DNA of 39,433 bases from a candidate division Zixibacteria bacterium SM23_73_2 (GTDB taxonomy: Bacteria; Zixibacteria; MSB-5A5; SM23-73-2), in the NCBI GenBank assembly GCA_001304315.1, contig LJUW01000036.1, positions 1-39,433 of the forward strand, written 5' to 3'. Below are positions 7,233 to 16,046 of this stretch, piece after piece. Position 1 is the first letter of the stretch. The number at the start of each line of letters is the position of its first letter. A program made the translations under genes and the position numbers. The notes below the pieces were generated by a model. It ran no database searches and had not been told where the DNA came from. It saw nothing but the letters and a program-made list of their open reading frames with translations.

Positions 7233-9689
7233 ATGAATGAGATGTTCACAGAGAAAGCCAGGAAGGCGATAGAATATGCCAGGGATGAGGCTGCCAGATT
7301 GCGGCATGATTATATTGGAACGGAGCACCTTCTATTGGGCCTCATCCGTCTGGGTGAGGGAAGGGCCATTGAGGTCTTAATCAATATCGGGATAGATTTA
7401 AACGAGCTTAAGGGTTCGGTGGAGGAGGTGGTGCAGCCTTCCGCGGGAACCCTTACCCTGGGCCAGCCTCCCCTGACAGCCAGGGCAAAAAAGAGTCTGG
7501 AGCTTGCCACCCAGGAAGCCCGCGCCTTAAGAACGAAAGAGGTGGACTGCGAGCATATCCTTTTGGCTCTTTTGAGGGACGAGGAGGGTGTGGCAGCCCA
7601 GGTTTTGTCGATGTATGAGGTGGATTATAAAGAAGCTTATGAGGAACTGAAAAACATCCGTGCAGGAAAGCCCTCCTCTTATGGAAGAAAAAGGAAGAAG
7701 ACCAAAACACCTGCTTTGGATCACTTTGGAAGGGATCTGACCGAGCTGGCCCGAAGAGGGAAATTGGACCCCATTATCGGAAGGGACAATGAGATCGAAA
7801 GGGTTTCCCAGATACTCTCTCGCCGGAAGAAAAACAACCCGGTTTTAATCGGCGAGCCAGGAGTGGGAAAGACTGCAATCGCTGAAGGATTAGCTCAAAG
7901 GATAGTTCAGGGAAAGGTTCCCCAGATTTTGGAAAACAGAAGGATCGTAACTTTGGACATGGCGGCTTTGGTTGCCGGTACAAAATATCGGGGTCAGTTC
8001 GAGGAGAGGATGAAGGCGGTTATGAGTGAGATCATCAACTCCAAGGATGTGATAATCTTTTTGGATGAGCTGCACACCATTGTGGGAGCCGGAAGCGCCG
8101 AGGGCTCCCTGGATGCCTCGAACATCTTCAAGCCCACCCTCTCCCGAGGGGAGATCCAATGTATAGGTGCTACCACCCTGAATGAGTACCGAAAATACAT
8201 TGAGAAGGATGGTGCTTTAGAGCGGAGATTTCAGACGGTAATGGTAGATCCGCCTTCTGCCGAGGACACCATTGCTATACTCAAGGGTTTAAGACAAAAA
8301 TATGAAGAGCATCACAAAGTCAAGATCACCGATGAGGCAATTGATGCCGCAGTTAGGCTTTCGGATCGGTATATCTCCGGTAGGTTTCAGCCCGACAAGG
8401 CTATCGATGTGATGGACGAGGCTGGTTCCAAAGCTCACCTGGCATCTTACACTAAACCGCCGGAGTTCGACGAGTTGGATAGTGAAATAAAAAGGATACA
8501 GAAATCCAAGGAACAGGCGGTTAAGGATCAGGAATTCGAAACCGCAGCCAAACTCCGGGATGAGCTCAAGTTTAAAAAGGATCAGCTGGAGAAGCTGAAG
8601 AACAAATGGGTTGCGGAAAGGGAAAAGATCACGGTCAAACTTAGCGATGAGGATATCGCTGAGGTGGTTTCCAAGATGACCGGTATACCTCTTTTCAGAC
8701 TGGAGGAAAAGGAGTCGAAAAAGCTTTTAAGGATGGAAGAGGAGCTGAAGAAGAGAATCGTTGGTCAGGATAAGGCCATTTCATCCATAACCAGAGCCAT
8801 AAGAAGATCGAGAGCAGGGCTGGGCGATCCCCGTCGTCCCATCGGTTCTTTTATCTTCTTGGGACCCACCGGGGTGGGAAAAACCGAGCTGGGCCGAGCT
8901 TTAGCAGCTTTTTTGTTCGAGGACGAGGACAGCCTGGTCAGGATAGATATGTCGGAGTATATGGAGAAGTTCTCAGTTTCCAGGCTTATTGGAGCACCTC
9001 CCGGATACGTGGGTTACGAGGAGGGAGGCCAGCTTACCGAGAAGGTCCGGAGAAAACCATACTCGGTTGTGCTTTTAGACGAAATAGAGAAAGCCCATCC
9101 CGAGGTTTTCAATATCTTGCTTCAGATGTTGGATGATGGTCAACTGACCGATAGCTTTGGAAGGAAGGTCGATTTCAGAAACACGGTTGTGATCATGACC
9201 TCGAATATGGGAACCAGGCAGATAAAGTCGGGCAAGGGCATGGGGTTCCAGAAGGGGGATGAGAAATCCAGTTACCAGCAGATGAAGGATAAGATAATGG
9301 ACGAGGTCAAAAAGACATTCAATCCTGAGCTTCTGAACCGAATCGATGAGACGATTATCTTCAAGGCTTTGGGGATTAAAGAGATAATGGAGATCGTAAA
9401 CATTCTGCTCTCCGACGTTGCCAAAAGGCTTGCCGATAAAGGTATATCCTTCGAGCTTACTGAATCTGCCAAGGAATTATTGGCTGATAAGGGGTATAAC
9501 CCGACCTTTGGTGCCCGTCCCTTGAAAAGATCGATCCAGAATTTTCTGGAGGATCCTTTGGCTGAGGAGATCATCAGAGGTCAGTTTGCCTGCGATTGTC
9601 ACGTTTTAATAGATAGAAAACCAAAAGAGGATAAGCTTTTCTTTGACATAAGGGTTGGAGAAAAAGCTGGTAAACAGAAGGTGAAATAA
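7233..9689 (+). CDS. clpC: ATP-dependent Clp protease ATP-binding subunit ClpC
   Basis: Clp_N repeats, two AAA+ modules ([30 protein letters not shown]), UVR-containing linker. Confidence 0.96.
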   Translation: MNEMFTEKARKAIEYARDEAARLRHDYIGTEHLLLGLIRLGEGRAIEVLINIGIDLNELKGSVEEVVQPSAGTLTLGQPPLTARAKKSLELATQEARALRTKEVDCEHILLALLRDEEGVAAQVLSMYEVDYKEAYEELKNIRAGKPSSYGRKRKKTKTPALDHFGRDLTELARRGKLDPIIGRDNEIERVSQILSRRKKNNPVLIGEPGVGKTAIAEGLAQRIVQGKVPQILENRRIVTLDMAALVAGTKYRGQFEERMKAVMSEIINSKDVIIFLDELHTIVGAGSAEGSLDASNIFKPTLSRGEIQCIGATTLNEYRKYIEKDGALERRFQTVMVDPPSAEDTIAILKGLRQKYEEHHKVKITDEAIDAAVRLSDRYISGRFQPDKAIDVMDEAGSKAHLASYTKPPEFDELDSEIKRIQKSKEQAVKDQEFETAAKLRDELKFKKDQLEKLKNKWVAEREKITVKLSDEDIAEVVSKMTGIPLFRLEEKESKKLLRMEEELKKRIVGQDKAISSITRAIRRSRAGLGDPRRPIGSFIFLGPTGVGKTELGRALAAFLFEDEDSLVRIDMSEYMEKFSVSRLIGAPPGYVGYEEGGQLTEKVRRKPYSVVLLDEIEKAHPEVFNILLQMLDDGQLTDSFGRKVDFRNTVVIMTSNMGTRQIKSGKGMGFQKGDEKSSYQQMKDKIMDEVKKTFNPELLNRIDETIIFKALGIKEIMEIVNILLSDVAKRLADKGISFELTESAKELLADKGYNPTFGARPLKRSIQNFLEDPLAEEIIRGQFACDCHVLIDRKPKEDKLFFDIRVGEKAGKQKVK

Positions 9690-9704
9690 AAGGGAAGGTA
9701 GTTT

Positions 9705-9956
9705 ATGGCTCATAAAAAGGGAGTAGGTTCATCCAGAAACGGGAGAGACTCCCACGGACAGAGATTAGGAGTGAAGTGTTTCAGTGGAGAAGCTGTTTTA
9801 GCTGGATCTATACTGGTTCGTCAACGGGGAACCAGGGTCTATCCGGGTTATAATGTGGGGATGGGAAGGGATAATACCCTGTTTGCCAGGATCACCGGTG
9901 TAGTGAAGTATGAGAGAAAGGGAAAAGGAAAAAAATTAGTTTCAGTTTACCCGTAA
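9705..9956 (+). CDS. rpmA: 50S ribosomal protein L27
   Basis: [29 protein letters not shown]...[29 protein letters not shown]. Confidence 0.97.
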   Translation: MAHKKGVGSSRNGRDSHGQRLGVKCFSGEAVLAGSILVRQRGTRVYPGYNVGMGRDNTLFARITGVVKYERKGKGKKLVSVYP

Positions 9957-10072
9957 TTTTTTTACAAAAGATTGCTAATTTTTTCACAAGCTTCAAAACT
10001 TCTTCACCGAAAAGAATACCTTTATCGTTTTTTGGGTTTGTAGATTAAACCAAAGGTCTTTTATTATCCAAG

Positions 10073-10738
10073 ATGAAATCATTTGGTATTTTGCTTGCCG
10101 GATGTGGTTTTTGGGATGGTTCAGATGTTTGGGAATCCGTTTTGATCTCTTATTTTTTGTCCAGAAGGAAAATGCCTTATTCTTTCCTAACCTTGGATAT
10201 GAGTCAGAAGGAGGTGGTGGATCACATCACCGCCAATAGCTTCCCCCAGACAAGGAGTTTATTATCCGAATCAGCCAGAATCGGGGGTTCGGAGATGAAG
10301 ATCTTAGAGGATGTAGCTTTAGAACAGCTTTTGGGTCTTTTTATCCCTGGAGGTTGGGGCCTTCTGAAAAACCTTTCGGAGTTTGACTTAGAGCAGAATT
10401 CATTCGGTGTGGATAAAAGAGTGAAAATATTTTTAAGGTCGATTCACCGGAGGAAGAAACCGATGGGGGGATGCGGGCTGGCTACCTTTCTTTTGGCTTT
10501 TTGCCTTAACGATCTTTCCGGATCACCAATAAATTTGACCCTGGGCAATGATGCCAAACTGTCCAAAAAGCTTGAGGGTTTTGGAGTAAACCACGTTATC
10601 TCCAAAGCATCCGAAGCGGTGGTAGATAAGGAACACAAGATAGTCACCACCCCGGGAACCCTTTTGAAGAAAAACATCTCGGAGGTTTCCTCCGGGATAG
10701 AGAATTTGGTCCTGGGGGTTTTGGAATTAACCTGTTAA
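10073..10738 (+). CDS. elbB: ElbB-like DJ-1/PfpI superfamily protein
   Basis: LLAGCGFWDGSDVWESVL, SESARIGGSEMKIL, LFIPGGWGLLKNLS, GGCGLAT nucleophile-elbow-like segment. Confidence 0.8.
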   Translation: MKSFGILLAGCGFWDGSDVWESVLISYFLSRRKMPYSFLTLDMSQKEVVDHITANSFPQTRSLLSESARIGGSEMKILEDVALEQLLGLFIPGGWGLLKNLSEFDLEQNSFGVDKRVKIFLRSIHRRKKPMGGCGLATFLLAFCLNDLSGSPINLTLGNDAKLSKKLEGFGVNHVISKASEAVVDKEHKIVTTPGTLLKKNISEVSSGIENLVLGVLELTC

Positions 10739-10756
10739 AATCAAAAAGGAGGTAAT

Positions 10757-11593
10757 ATGCGTCAGATTGATGCAGCCAAGATAACCGAGGAAGTGAAAAA
10801 GCTTTGCATCGAAGCCAATTATTATCTGGGCAAGGATGTCATGGATGCGCTGGAGGCCGGACACAAAAAAGAGGAATCACCGGTGGGCAAGGAGATTATC
10901 TCCCAGATTTTGGAGAACGATAAGATCGCAGCCGAAGGGGTATTCCCCATGTGTCAGGACACCGGTGCTGCGGTGGTTTTCGTGGAACAGGGTGCGGACG
11001 TTTTCGTCAACGGGAACCTTTTCGAAGCGATAAACGAAGGGGTGAGGCAGGGTTATAAAGATGGTTATTTGAGAAAGTCGATGTGCGATCCCATCACCAG
11101 GAAAAACACCGGAGACAACACCCCGGCAATCATTCACATGAACGTTGTGCCCGGAGACAAGCTCAAGATCATCGTGGCTCCCAAAGGAGGCGGATCGGAG
11201 AACATGAGCTTCGTTAAGATGATGAAGCCGGCTGACGGGATTGAAGGGGTCAAGGAATTTGTAATCGATTCGGTTAAAAACGCTGGTTCAAATCCCTGTC
11301 CCCCTATTGTCGTTGGAGTGGGCATCGGTGGAATTTTCGAGAAGTCTGCCCAGCTTGCCAAAAAGGCTCTTTTGAGAACTATAGGCTCCAAGCATCCAGA
11401 CCCATTCTATGCTGACCTGGAAGCTGAGCTTCTGGAGAAGGTGAACAAGACCGGAGTGGGTCCCCAGGGCTTGGGCGGAACAGTTACCGCTCTGGCGGTT
11501 TTCGTTGAGGTTCATCCCTGTCACATCGCCAGCTTCCCCGCAGCAGTGAACATCAACTGCCATGCGGCAAGGCACAAAGAGGCGGTTATTTAG
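10757..11593 (+). CDS. Fumarate hydratase class I, alpha subunit
   Basis: PMCQDTGAAVVFVEQG, DNTPAIIHMNVVPGDKLKIIVAPKGGGSENMS, GVGIGGIFEKSAQLAKKALLR. Confidence 0.94.
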   Translation: MRQIDAAKITEEVKKLCIEANYYLGKDVMDALEAGHKKEESPVGKEIISQILENDKIAAEGVFPMCQDTGAAVVFVEQGADVFVNGNLFEAINEGVRQGYKDGYLRKSMCDPITRKNTGDNTPAIIHMNVVPGDKLKIIVAPKGGGSENMSFVKMMKPADGIEGVKEFVIDSVKNAGSNPCPPIVVGVGIGGIFEKSAQLAKKALLRTIGSKHPDPFYADLEAELLEKVNKTGVGPQGLGGTVTALAVFVEVHPCHIASFPAAVNINCHAARHKEAVI

Positions 11594-11643
11594 TGGTTAG
11601 CTGTTGGTAGTTAGAAAAAGATAAAAACTATGGAGGTAATAAA

Positions 11644-12201
11644 ATGGCTGAGGTAAAGAGATTGAATACCCCTTTGACTGATGAAGATATCGAGGGGTTG
11701 AAAATTGGAGATAATGTTTTAATAACAGGTGAGATATTTACAGCCAGGGATGCAGCCCATAAAAAAATGGTCGAAATTCTGGATAAGGGTGAAAAGCTCC
11801 CTTTTGACATAAAAGGACAATTAATCTATTATGTCGGGCCTTCACCAACTCGCCCTGGACAGGTTATAGGTTCTGCGGGACCAACGACATCGGGAAGGAT
11901 GAATAAATATGCACCCCGGATTCTGGAGGCTGGGTCAAAGGGGATGATCGGAAAAGGTGAGATGGGTGGTGGAGTGCCCGATGCTTTGAAAAAAAACAAG
12001 GGTGCATATTTCATAGTTGTCGGTGGTGCTGCTGCTTTGATCTCCAAATCGATCACTGCCAATGAACTGGTCGCCTGGGAGGAGATGGGAGCAGAGGCGG
12101 TCAGGAAGTATACGGTCAAGGATTTCCCGGCTATCGTTGCCCAGGATTCCCACGGGGGGAATATGTACGTTGAGGGAATAAAGAAGTATAGTAAGATTTA
12201 A
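11644..12201 (+). CDS. Fumarate hydratase class I, beta subunit
   Basis: DNVLITGEIFTARDAAHKKM, YVGPSPTRPGQVIGSAGPTTSGRMN, MIGKGEMGG, FPAIVAQDSHGGNMY. Confidence 0.94.
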   Translation: MAEVKRLNTPLTDEDIEGLKIGDNVLITGEIFTARDAAHKKMVEILDKGEKLPFDIKGQLIYYVGPSPTRPGQVIGSAGPTTSGRMNKYAPRILEAGSKGMIGKGEMGGGVPDALKKNKGAYFIVVGGAAALISKSITANELVAWEEMGAEAVRKYTVKDFPAIVAQDSHGGNMYVEGIKKYSKI

Positions 12202-12228
12202 ACAACTCCCTTAAATAAGTTTATTTTA

Positions 12229-12259
12229 TGGGCGGGGTTACCTCCCGCCCTTTTTTTTT
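12229..12259 (+). terminator. Rho-independent terminator after the fumarate hydratase genes
   Basis: GGGCGGG-GTTACCT-CCCGCCC followed by a run of nine T. Confidence 0.9.
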
Positions 12260-12277
12260 CAAAACCTCCCCTTAATC

Positions 12278-12340
12278 CCCTCCTTAGAAAGGAGGGGAAA
12301 CCGTTTCCTCTCCTTTTTAAGGAGAGGGTCAGGGTAAGTA
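12278..12340. repeat. Two adjacent palindromes (CCCCTCCTT/AAGGAGGGG and CCTCTCCTT/AAGGAGAGG)
   Basis: Direct inspection; hairpin arms CCCCTCCTTagaAAGGAGGGG and CCTCTCCTTttTAAGGAGAGG. Confidence 0.7.
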
Positions 12341-12362
12341 TAATTAGGCAAAAACATCTTTT

Positions 12363-12420
12363 GTTGTTGCCAAATTTTTAATTCGGCAATCCCTTGCTGC
12401 ATTTTAAATGCAGCAACAAC
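12363..12420. repeat. Branched palindrome GTTGTTGC...GCAACAAC with internal hairpins
   Basis: Outer 8-bp inverted repeat; inner TTGCTGCATTTTAAATGCAGCAA palindrome. Confidence 0.65.
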
Positions 12421-12460
12421 GCTAATCCTCCTGTTTTGCCTTCTATGTTAGGTTCAAAAA

Positions 12461-13228
12461 CTAATATCCCACTTGTGGAGGGGGACCACTTTTTAAAAGG
12501 TAGTTTGCCAAATAAATCACGTCAGATAAATTAATCAGGCAGTCTGCGTTCATATCTGCGTTGGTATAAGAACAGGGGAAATATCCAGGTTCAGACCCAG
12601 ATTTCAAAAGATACCTTGCAAGATGAATCACATCTGATAAGTTCACCGAATCGTCTAAGTTCGCATCACCAAGCAATACATCTGAAGATTCAATATGGAA
12701 AATTCCCTTTTCAAACTGGGGAGTAAAAGTAGAGCCTTCATCTGTATCCATACGAAGATCATAAAAAGTTCCAAGTACAATGCTAAGTGTATCTATCGTT
12801 ACTGTACCCGTATCCGTGGCAGTAAAGAACAAATTTACAGCTGGGCCTCGCCCTGGCTTTATCGTCTGGTCCACTAAGTAAGCTACAGCAGCGCACACTA
12901 ATATATTTTGGACATTATCAATAGTATCAAATTTAGCCTGCATTGGCTCAGCTCTAGTTCCTGTAAAACTTACAGAGTCCAGAAAAAGAGGTCCGGTCCA
13001 ATGAAAAGGGAAAGTAAATGCTGCTAAAACCTCATCATTTTCTATAATGGTAGAAATGACAACTTTGCCACTACACGACGAACTATCGATATAAGAACAT
13101 CTCTGTTCAAACAAGACCGAATCTAGACCATAAGGATCTAACGGATCCTGCTGAGCAAAGCTATTGCTAAGGAAGATAAATATAAACAGCAAATCCATTA
13201 AAAGAAACTTTGTTATTGTTTTGCTCAC
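12461..13228 (-). CDS. Secreted protein with C-terminal dockerin type I-like repeats
   Basis: Signal peptide FIFLSNSFAQQ; C-terminus GDANLDDSVNLSDVIHLARYLLKSG...ADMNADCLINLSDVIYLANYLLKSGPPPQVGY. Confidence 0.8.
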   Translation of the reverse strand: MSKTITKFLLMDLLFIFIFLSNSFAQQDPLDPYGLDSVLFEQRCSYIDSSSCSGKVVISTIIENDEVLAAFTFPFHWTGPLFLDSVSFTGTRAEPMQAKFDTIDNVQNILVCAAVAYLVDQTIKPGRGPAVNLFFTATDTGTVTIDTLSIVLGTFYDLRMDTDEGSTFTPQFEKGIFHIESSDVLLGDANLDDSVNLSDVIHLARYLLKSGSEPGYFPCSYTNADMNADCLINLSDVIYLANYLLKSGPPPQVGY

Positions 13229-13451
13229 CCCCGGTCTCCTATGCTTAGGACTTAAACTCTATTATAAAAATGCAACAACCTATTTATATAATAATAAAGA
13301 CCTTAATATTTGTCAAAAGAAAAATTCAAATTTTTTGATACTCAAAAGGTGTTATACCAATTTTAAAATCAACACCCGTATGTGTTTAAGAAACAACTTT
13401 AAAAGGGTGTTAGCCTAATGCGTTACAACACATTAAATTGTGTATGTATTT

Positions 13452-13534
13452 GTAGGTCGGATTTCAAAATCCGACTATAAGAGAGTCGATTTTAGAAAAT
13501 CGATCCGAAGGATCGATCCTTCGGATCGACCTAC
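13452..13534. repeat. Cloverleaf-like element: outer GTAGGTCG/CGACCTAC enclosing hairpins
   Basis: GTCGGATTTcaAAATCCGAC, GTCGATTTTagAAAATCGAT and GATCCGAAGGATCGATCCTTCGGATC hairpins lie within the outer inverted repeat. Confidence 0.85.
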
Positions 13535-13554
13535 TAAAAGTCTTAAAGAATCTG

Positions 13555-14448
13555 CTAAGCAGATGCTTTGCTCTCCACTACCAGCTTTCCTTTGTTCTCT
13601 CCCTCTCCCATATAGAGGGTGACATGGGGGAAGGGTATCTCGATTCCCTTTTCATCGAAGGTCTTTTTGACCCTGCGCCTGAACTCCCTGGCTACGTCCC
13701 ACTGCTTTATGGGAAGGGTTTTGAACATTACCTTTATGATCACCGCTGAGTCAGCGAAATCGTCCACTCCCAGGATCTGAAGAGGCTCCAGTATTATCTC
13801 AGAATAGTCAGGATCTTTTTGCATCCCATCTGCGATCTCTTTTAAGGTTTCCATCACCTTATCAACGTCCTCCTTGTAAGCCACTCCGATGTCCAGAAGC
13901 GCCCGGGACCATTCCTTGGTCATATTGGAAGCAGTGGAGATGGAGCCGTTGGGAATGAAGTGAACTTTTCCCTCCAGGTCCCTTAGTACCGTGGTTCTCA
14001 AAGACATCTGCTCTACCACCCCTCCAACTCCTGCTACGCTGACCACGTCCCCTACCCGGTACTGATCCTCCATCAAAATGAAAAAGCCGTTGATCACATC
14101 CTTGACCAAAGACTGAGCACCAAAACCCAAAGCCAAACCTATTATTCCAGCACCAGCGATTAACGGTCCGATGTCCAAGCCCAGCTCTCTTATAATCATC
14201 ATTAAAGCCACCGCTAAAATCACCGCCATAAGTCCGGTCTGGATGATCCTGCCCAAAGTCTTTGCCCTTTTCTCGGTCTCCGAGGGGACCACCCCTTCCT
14301 GTTTGAGAACCACCTTTTCAAACCTGTGAATTATCACTTTCACGATCCGGTAGGCGATAAAGGCACCCAGAAGGATAAAAGCTATTTTCACCCCGTGGGT
14401 TAAAAGCCAGTGAATGATGGAATCCAGCGAGAATGGCATCGAGGGCAT
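13555..14448 (-). CDS. Small-conductance mechanosensitive channel, MscS family
   Basis: AGAGIIGLALGFGAQSLVKDVINGFFILMEDQYRVGDVV, followed by the beta domain FIPNGSISTASNMTKEWSRA. Confidence 0.94.
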   Translation of the reverse strand: MPSMPFSLDSIIHWLLTHGVKIAFILLGAFIAYRIVKVIIHRFEKVVLKQEGVVPSETEKRAKTLGRIIQTGLMAVILAVALMMIIRELGLDIGPLIAGAGIIGLALGFGAQSLVKDVINGFFILMEDQYRVGDVVSVAGVGGVVEQMSLRTTVLRDLEGKVHFIPNGSISTASNMTKEWSRALLDIGVAYKEDVDKVMETLKEIADGMQKDPDYSEIILEPLQILGVDDFADSAVIIKVMFKTLPIKQWDVAREFRRRVKKTFDEKGIEIPFPHVTLYMGEGENKGKLVVESKASA

Positions 14449-14682
14449 ATGAACCTCCTTTGATTTTTAGATTTTTTCTGCTAAAACAGTTTTAAGTAAA
14501 AAGTATTTTAATATTCAAACCTTTAACTTTTTCCGAACTGTTTCTTTTCTTTTGCCATAGAATATAAGCTTAACTTAAAAATCTTCAAGAAAAAATGGGA
14601 AGAATTTTAATTTAAAAAATAAGAAGACAACTAACGAAAGTCAGGTGATGGGATTATAAAAAATGTTTGATTCGGATTCGGT

Positions 14683-15999
14683 TTAATAAAAATAACCATA
14701 AAAGCAGCCGTGCTTTGGAGGGGGTACTCCGGGTTTTAAAATGTAGTTAGCGAGATATATCGCATCCCCTATGCTGATCTGACAGTCGCAGTCAGGGTCC
14801 GCTCTCCAGACAGGCTGGGGGAGCTTCACCGGTTTGCCAAAGTAGAAGTTTGCCAGAAGGATAACGTCATCCAGTCCCAGATTCCAGTTTCCGTTCACAT
14901 CGCCATTGAGGTAATTGATCGCCAGGTTTTGCGGTCCATCCCCAACATAGTAGCTTTTCAAAATTTCACCGGAGGAGTCGATTTTGGTAACGTTATCAGT
15001 TTGAAAATTAGAGGTGTAAACCGTTGAGTCCTGAAAAGAGATTACCGAGACCACCCCGGTATCTCCGGGTAGTTCTAAAGGATTTGAAGACCCATGAAAA
15101 ACGCTGTCTCCTTTTACATCAAAGGTATAGACCTGGCCATCGGTTCCCCAGCCCCCGGCAGCAATATAACCCACTCCGTCAGGAGAAACAGAGATGATTC
15201 CAGGACTTCCCCCAATTTCAAAACTATCTATTTGCGCTCCTCTCTTTGTCCACAGGTTCGAGGATTTAGACTCCGAGTTTCTGCCAACCTCAACTACCTT
15301 CTTTACCACATCGTTTATGGGGTCTATTATATAGATTTTACCCCATTGGGACTGGTAATCCCCGGTGCAGACTACATAGAGTTCTCCCTGGCTATCTAAA
15401 TCCAGATACTGGGGATTGGTGCCTACGTTTATCACCTTAAGAACAGAATCTCCCTGGGTATCGAAAACAGCTACCGTGCCCTGTCCGTAAATCCCGGGAT
15501 AGGAGATGAAGCTGGTATTGCAAACGTAACCCTTGTTTAGGTTCTCCAGGATAAAAATCCCTGCGGGGTTTTCCCCGATGTAGAAGGAGTCGATTTTGGT
15601 TTTTGTACGCAGATCGATTTTAAACAGAGAATCCGCAGAAAAACAGGTGAGGTAGGCATATTTACCGCAATCTGAGAAATCCATAGCCCAGGGGTTACGA
15701 GCTAATCCTCCTCCGATATTAATGCTGTCTATCTTGGTATCGGTGTTGATGTTGTATATGTGGATATCCGCTGAGCCGGAGTTGACCACGTAGACCAGGC
15801 TGTCCCTGACCTTAACCTGGTTAGGAATGAACCCGGTGGTGGCGAAATTCCGGGTAATCTCATCGGTTTTTAAATTGATTTTAGACAGGGTGCATCCCAA
15901 ACCATTGATAACGTAAACTGTCGGATCTGCTCCCCAAATATTGGTGAATAGAATCTGTATAAGGATAAAAATAAAAAATGATTTTTTTATCATCTTCAA
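14683..15999 (-). CDS. Secreted YVTN/YncE-like beta-propeller protein with C-terminal dockerin-like repeats; candidate BtuG-like cobalamin-binding protein
   Basis: Signal peptide ending NIWG-ADPTVYVIN; repeats DPTVYVINGLGCTLSKINLKT, SLVYVVNSGSADIHIYNINTDTKI, GELYVVCTGDY...GKIYIIDPINDVV; C-terminal GDVNGNWNLGLDDVILLANFYFGK; about 47 bp downstream of the TonB receptor gene. Confidence 0.75.
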   Translation of the reverse strand: MKMIKKSFFIFILIQILFTNIWGADPTVYVINGLGCTLSKINLKTDEITRNFATTGFIPNQVKVRDSLVYVVNSGSADIHIYNINTDTKIDSINIGGGLARNPWAMDFSDCGKYAYLTCFSADSLFKIDLRTKTKIDSFYIGENPAGIFILENLNKGYVCNTSFISYPGIYGQGTVAVFDTQGDSVLKVINVGTNPQYLDLDSQGELYVVCTGDYQSQWGKIYIIDPINDVVKKVVEVGRNSESKSSNLWTKRGAQIDSFEIGGSPGIISVSPDGVGYIAAGGWGTDGQVYTFDVKGDSVFHGSSNPLELPGDTGVVSVISFQDSTVYTSNFQTDNVTKIDSSGEILKSYYVGDGPQNLAINYLNGDVNGNWNLGLDDVILLANFYFGKPVKLPQPVWRADPDCDCQISIGDAIYLANYILKPGVPPPKHGCFYGYFY

Positions 16000-16046
16000 A
16001 CTCCTTCAAATTAAAATATTTCTTTGACTCATAACACCTGAGATTT

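Noticed and set aside
7453-7724. Overlapping antisense ORFs within clpC
   Set aside because: Fully inside clpC with no homology-like motifs.
11284-11297. tRNA T-arm-like string GGTTCAAATCCC
   Set aside because: Lies inside the fumarate hydratase alpha coding sequence (KNAGSNPCPP); no acceptor or D-arm pairing around it.
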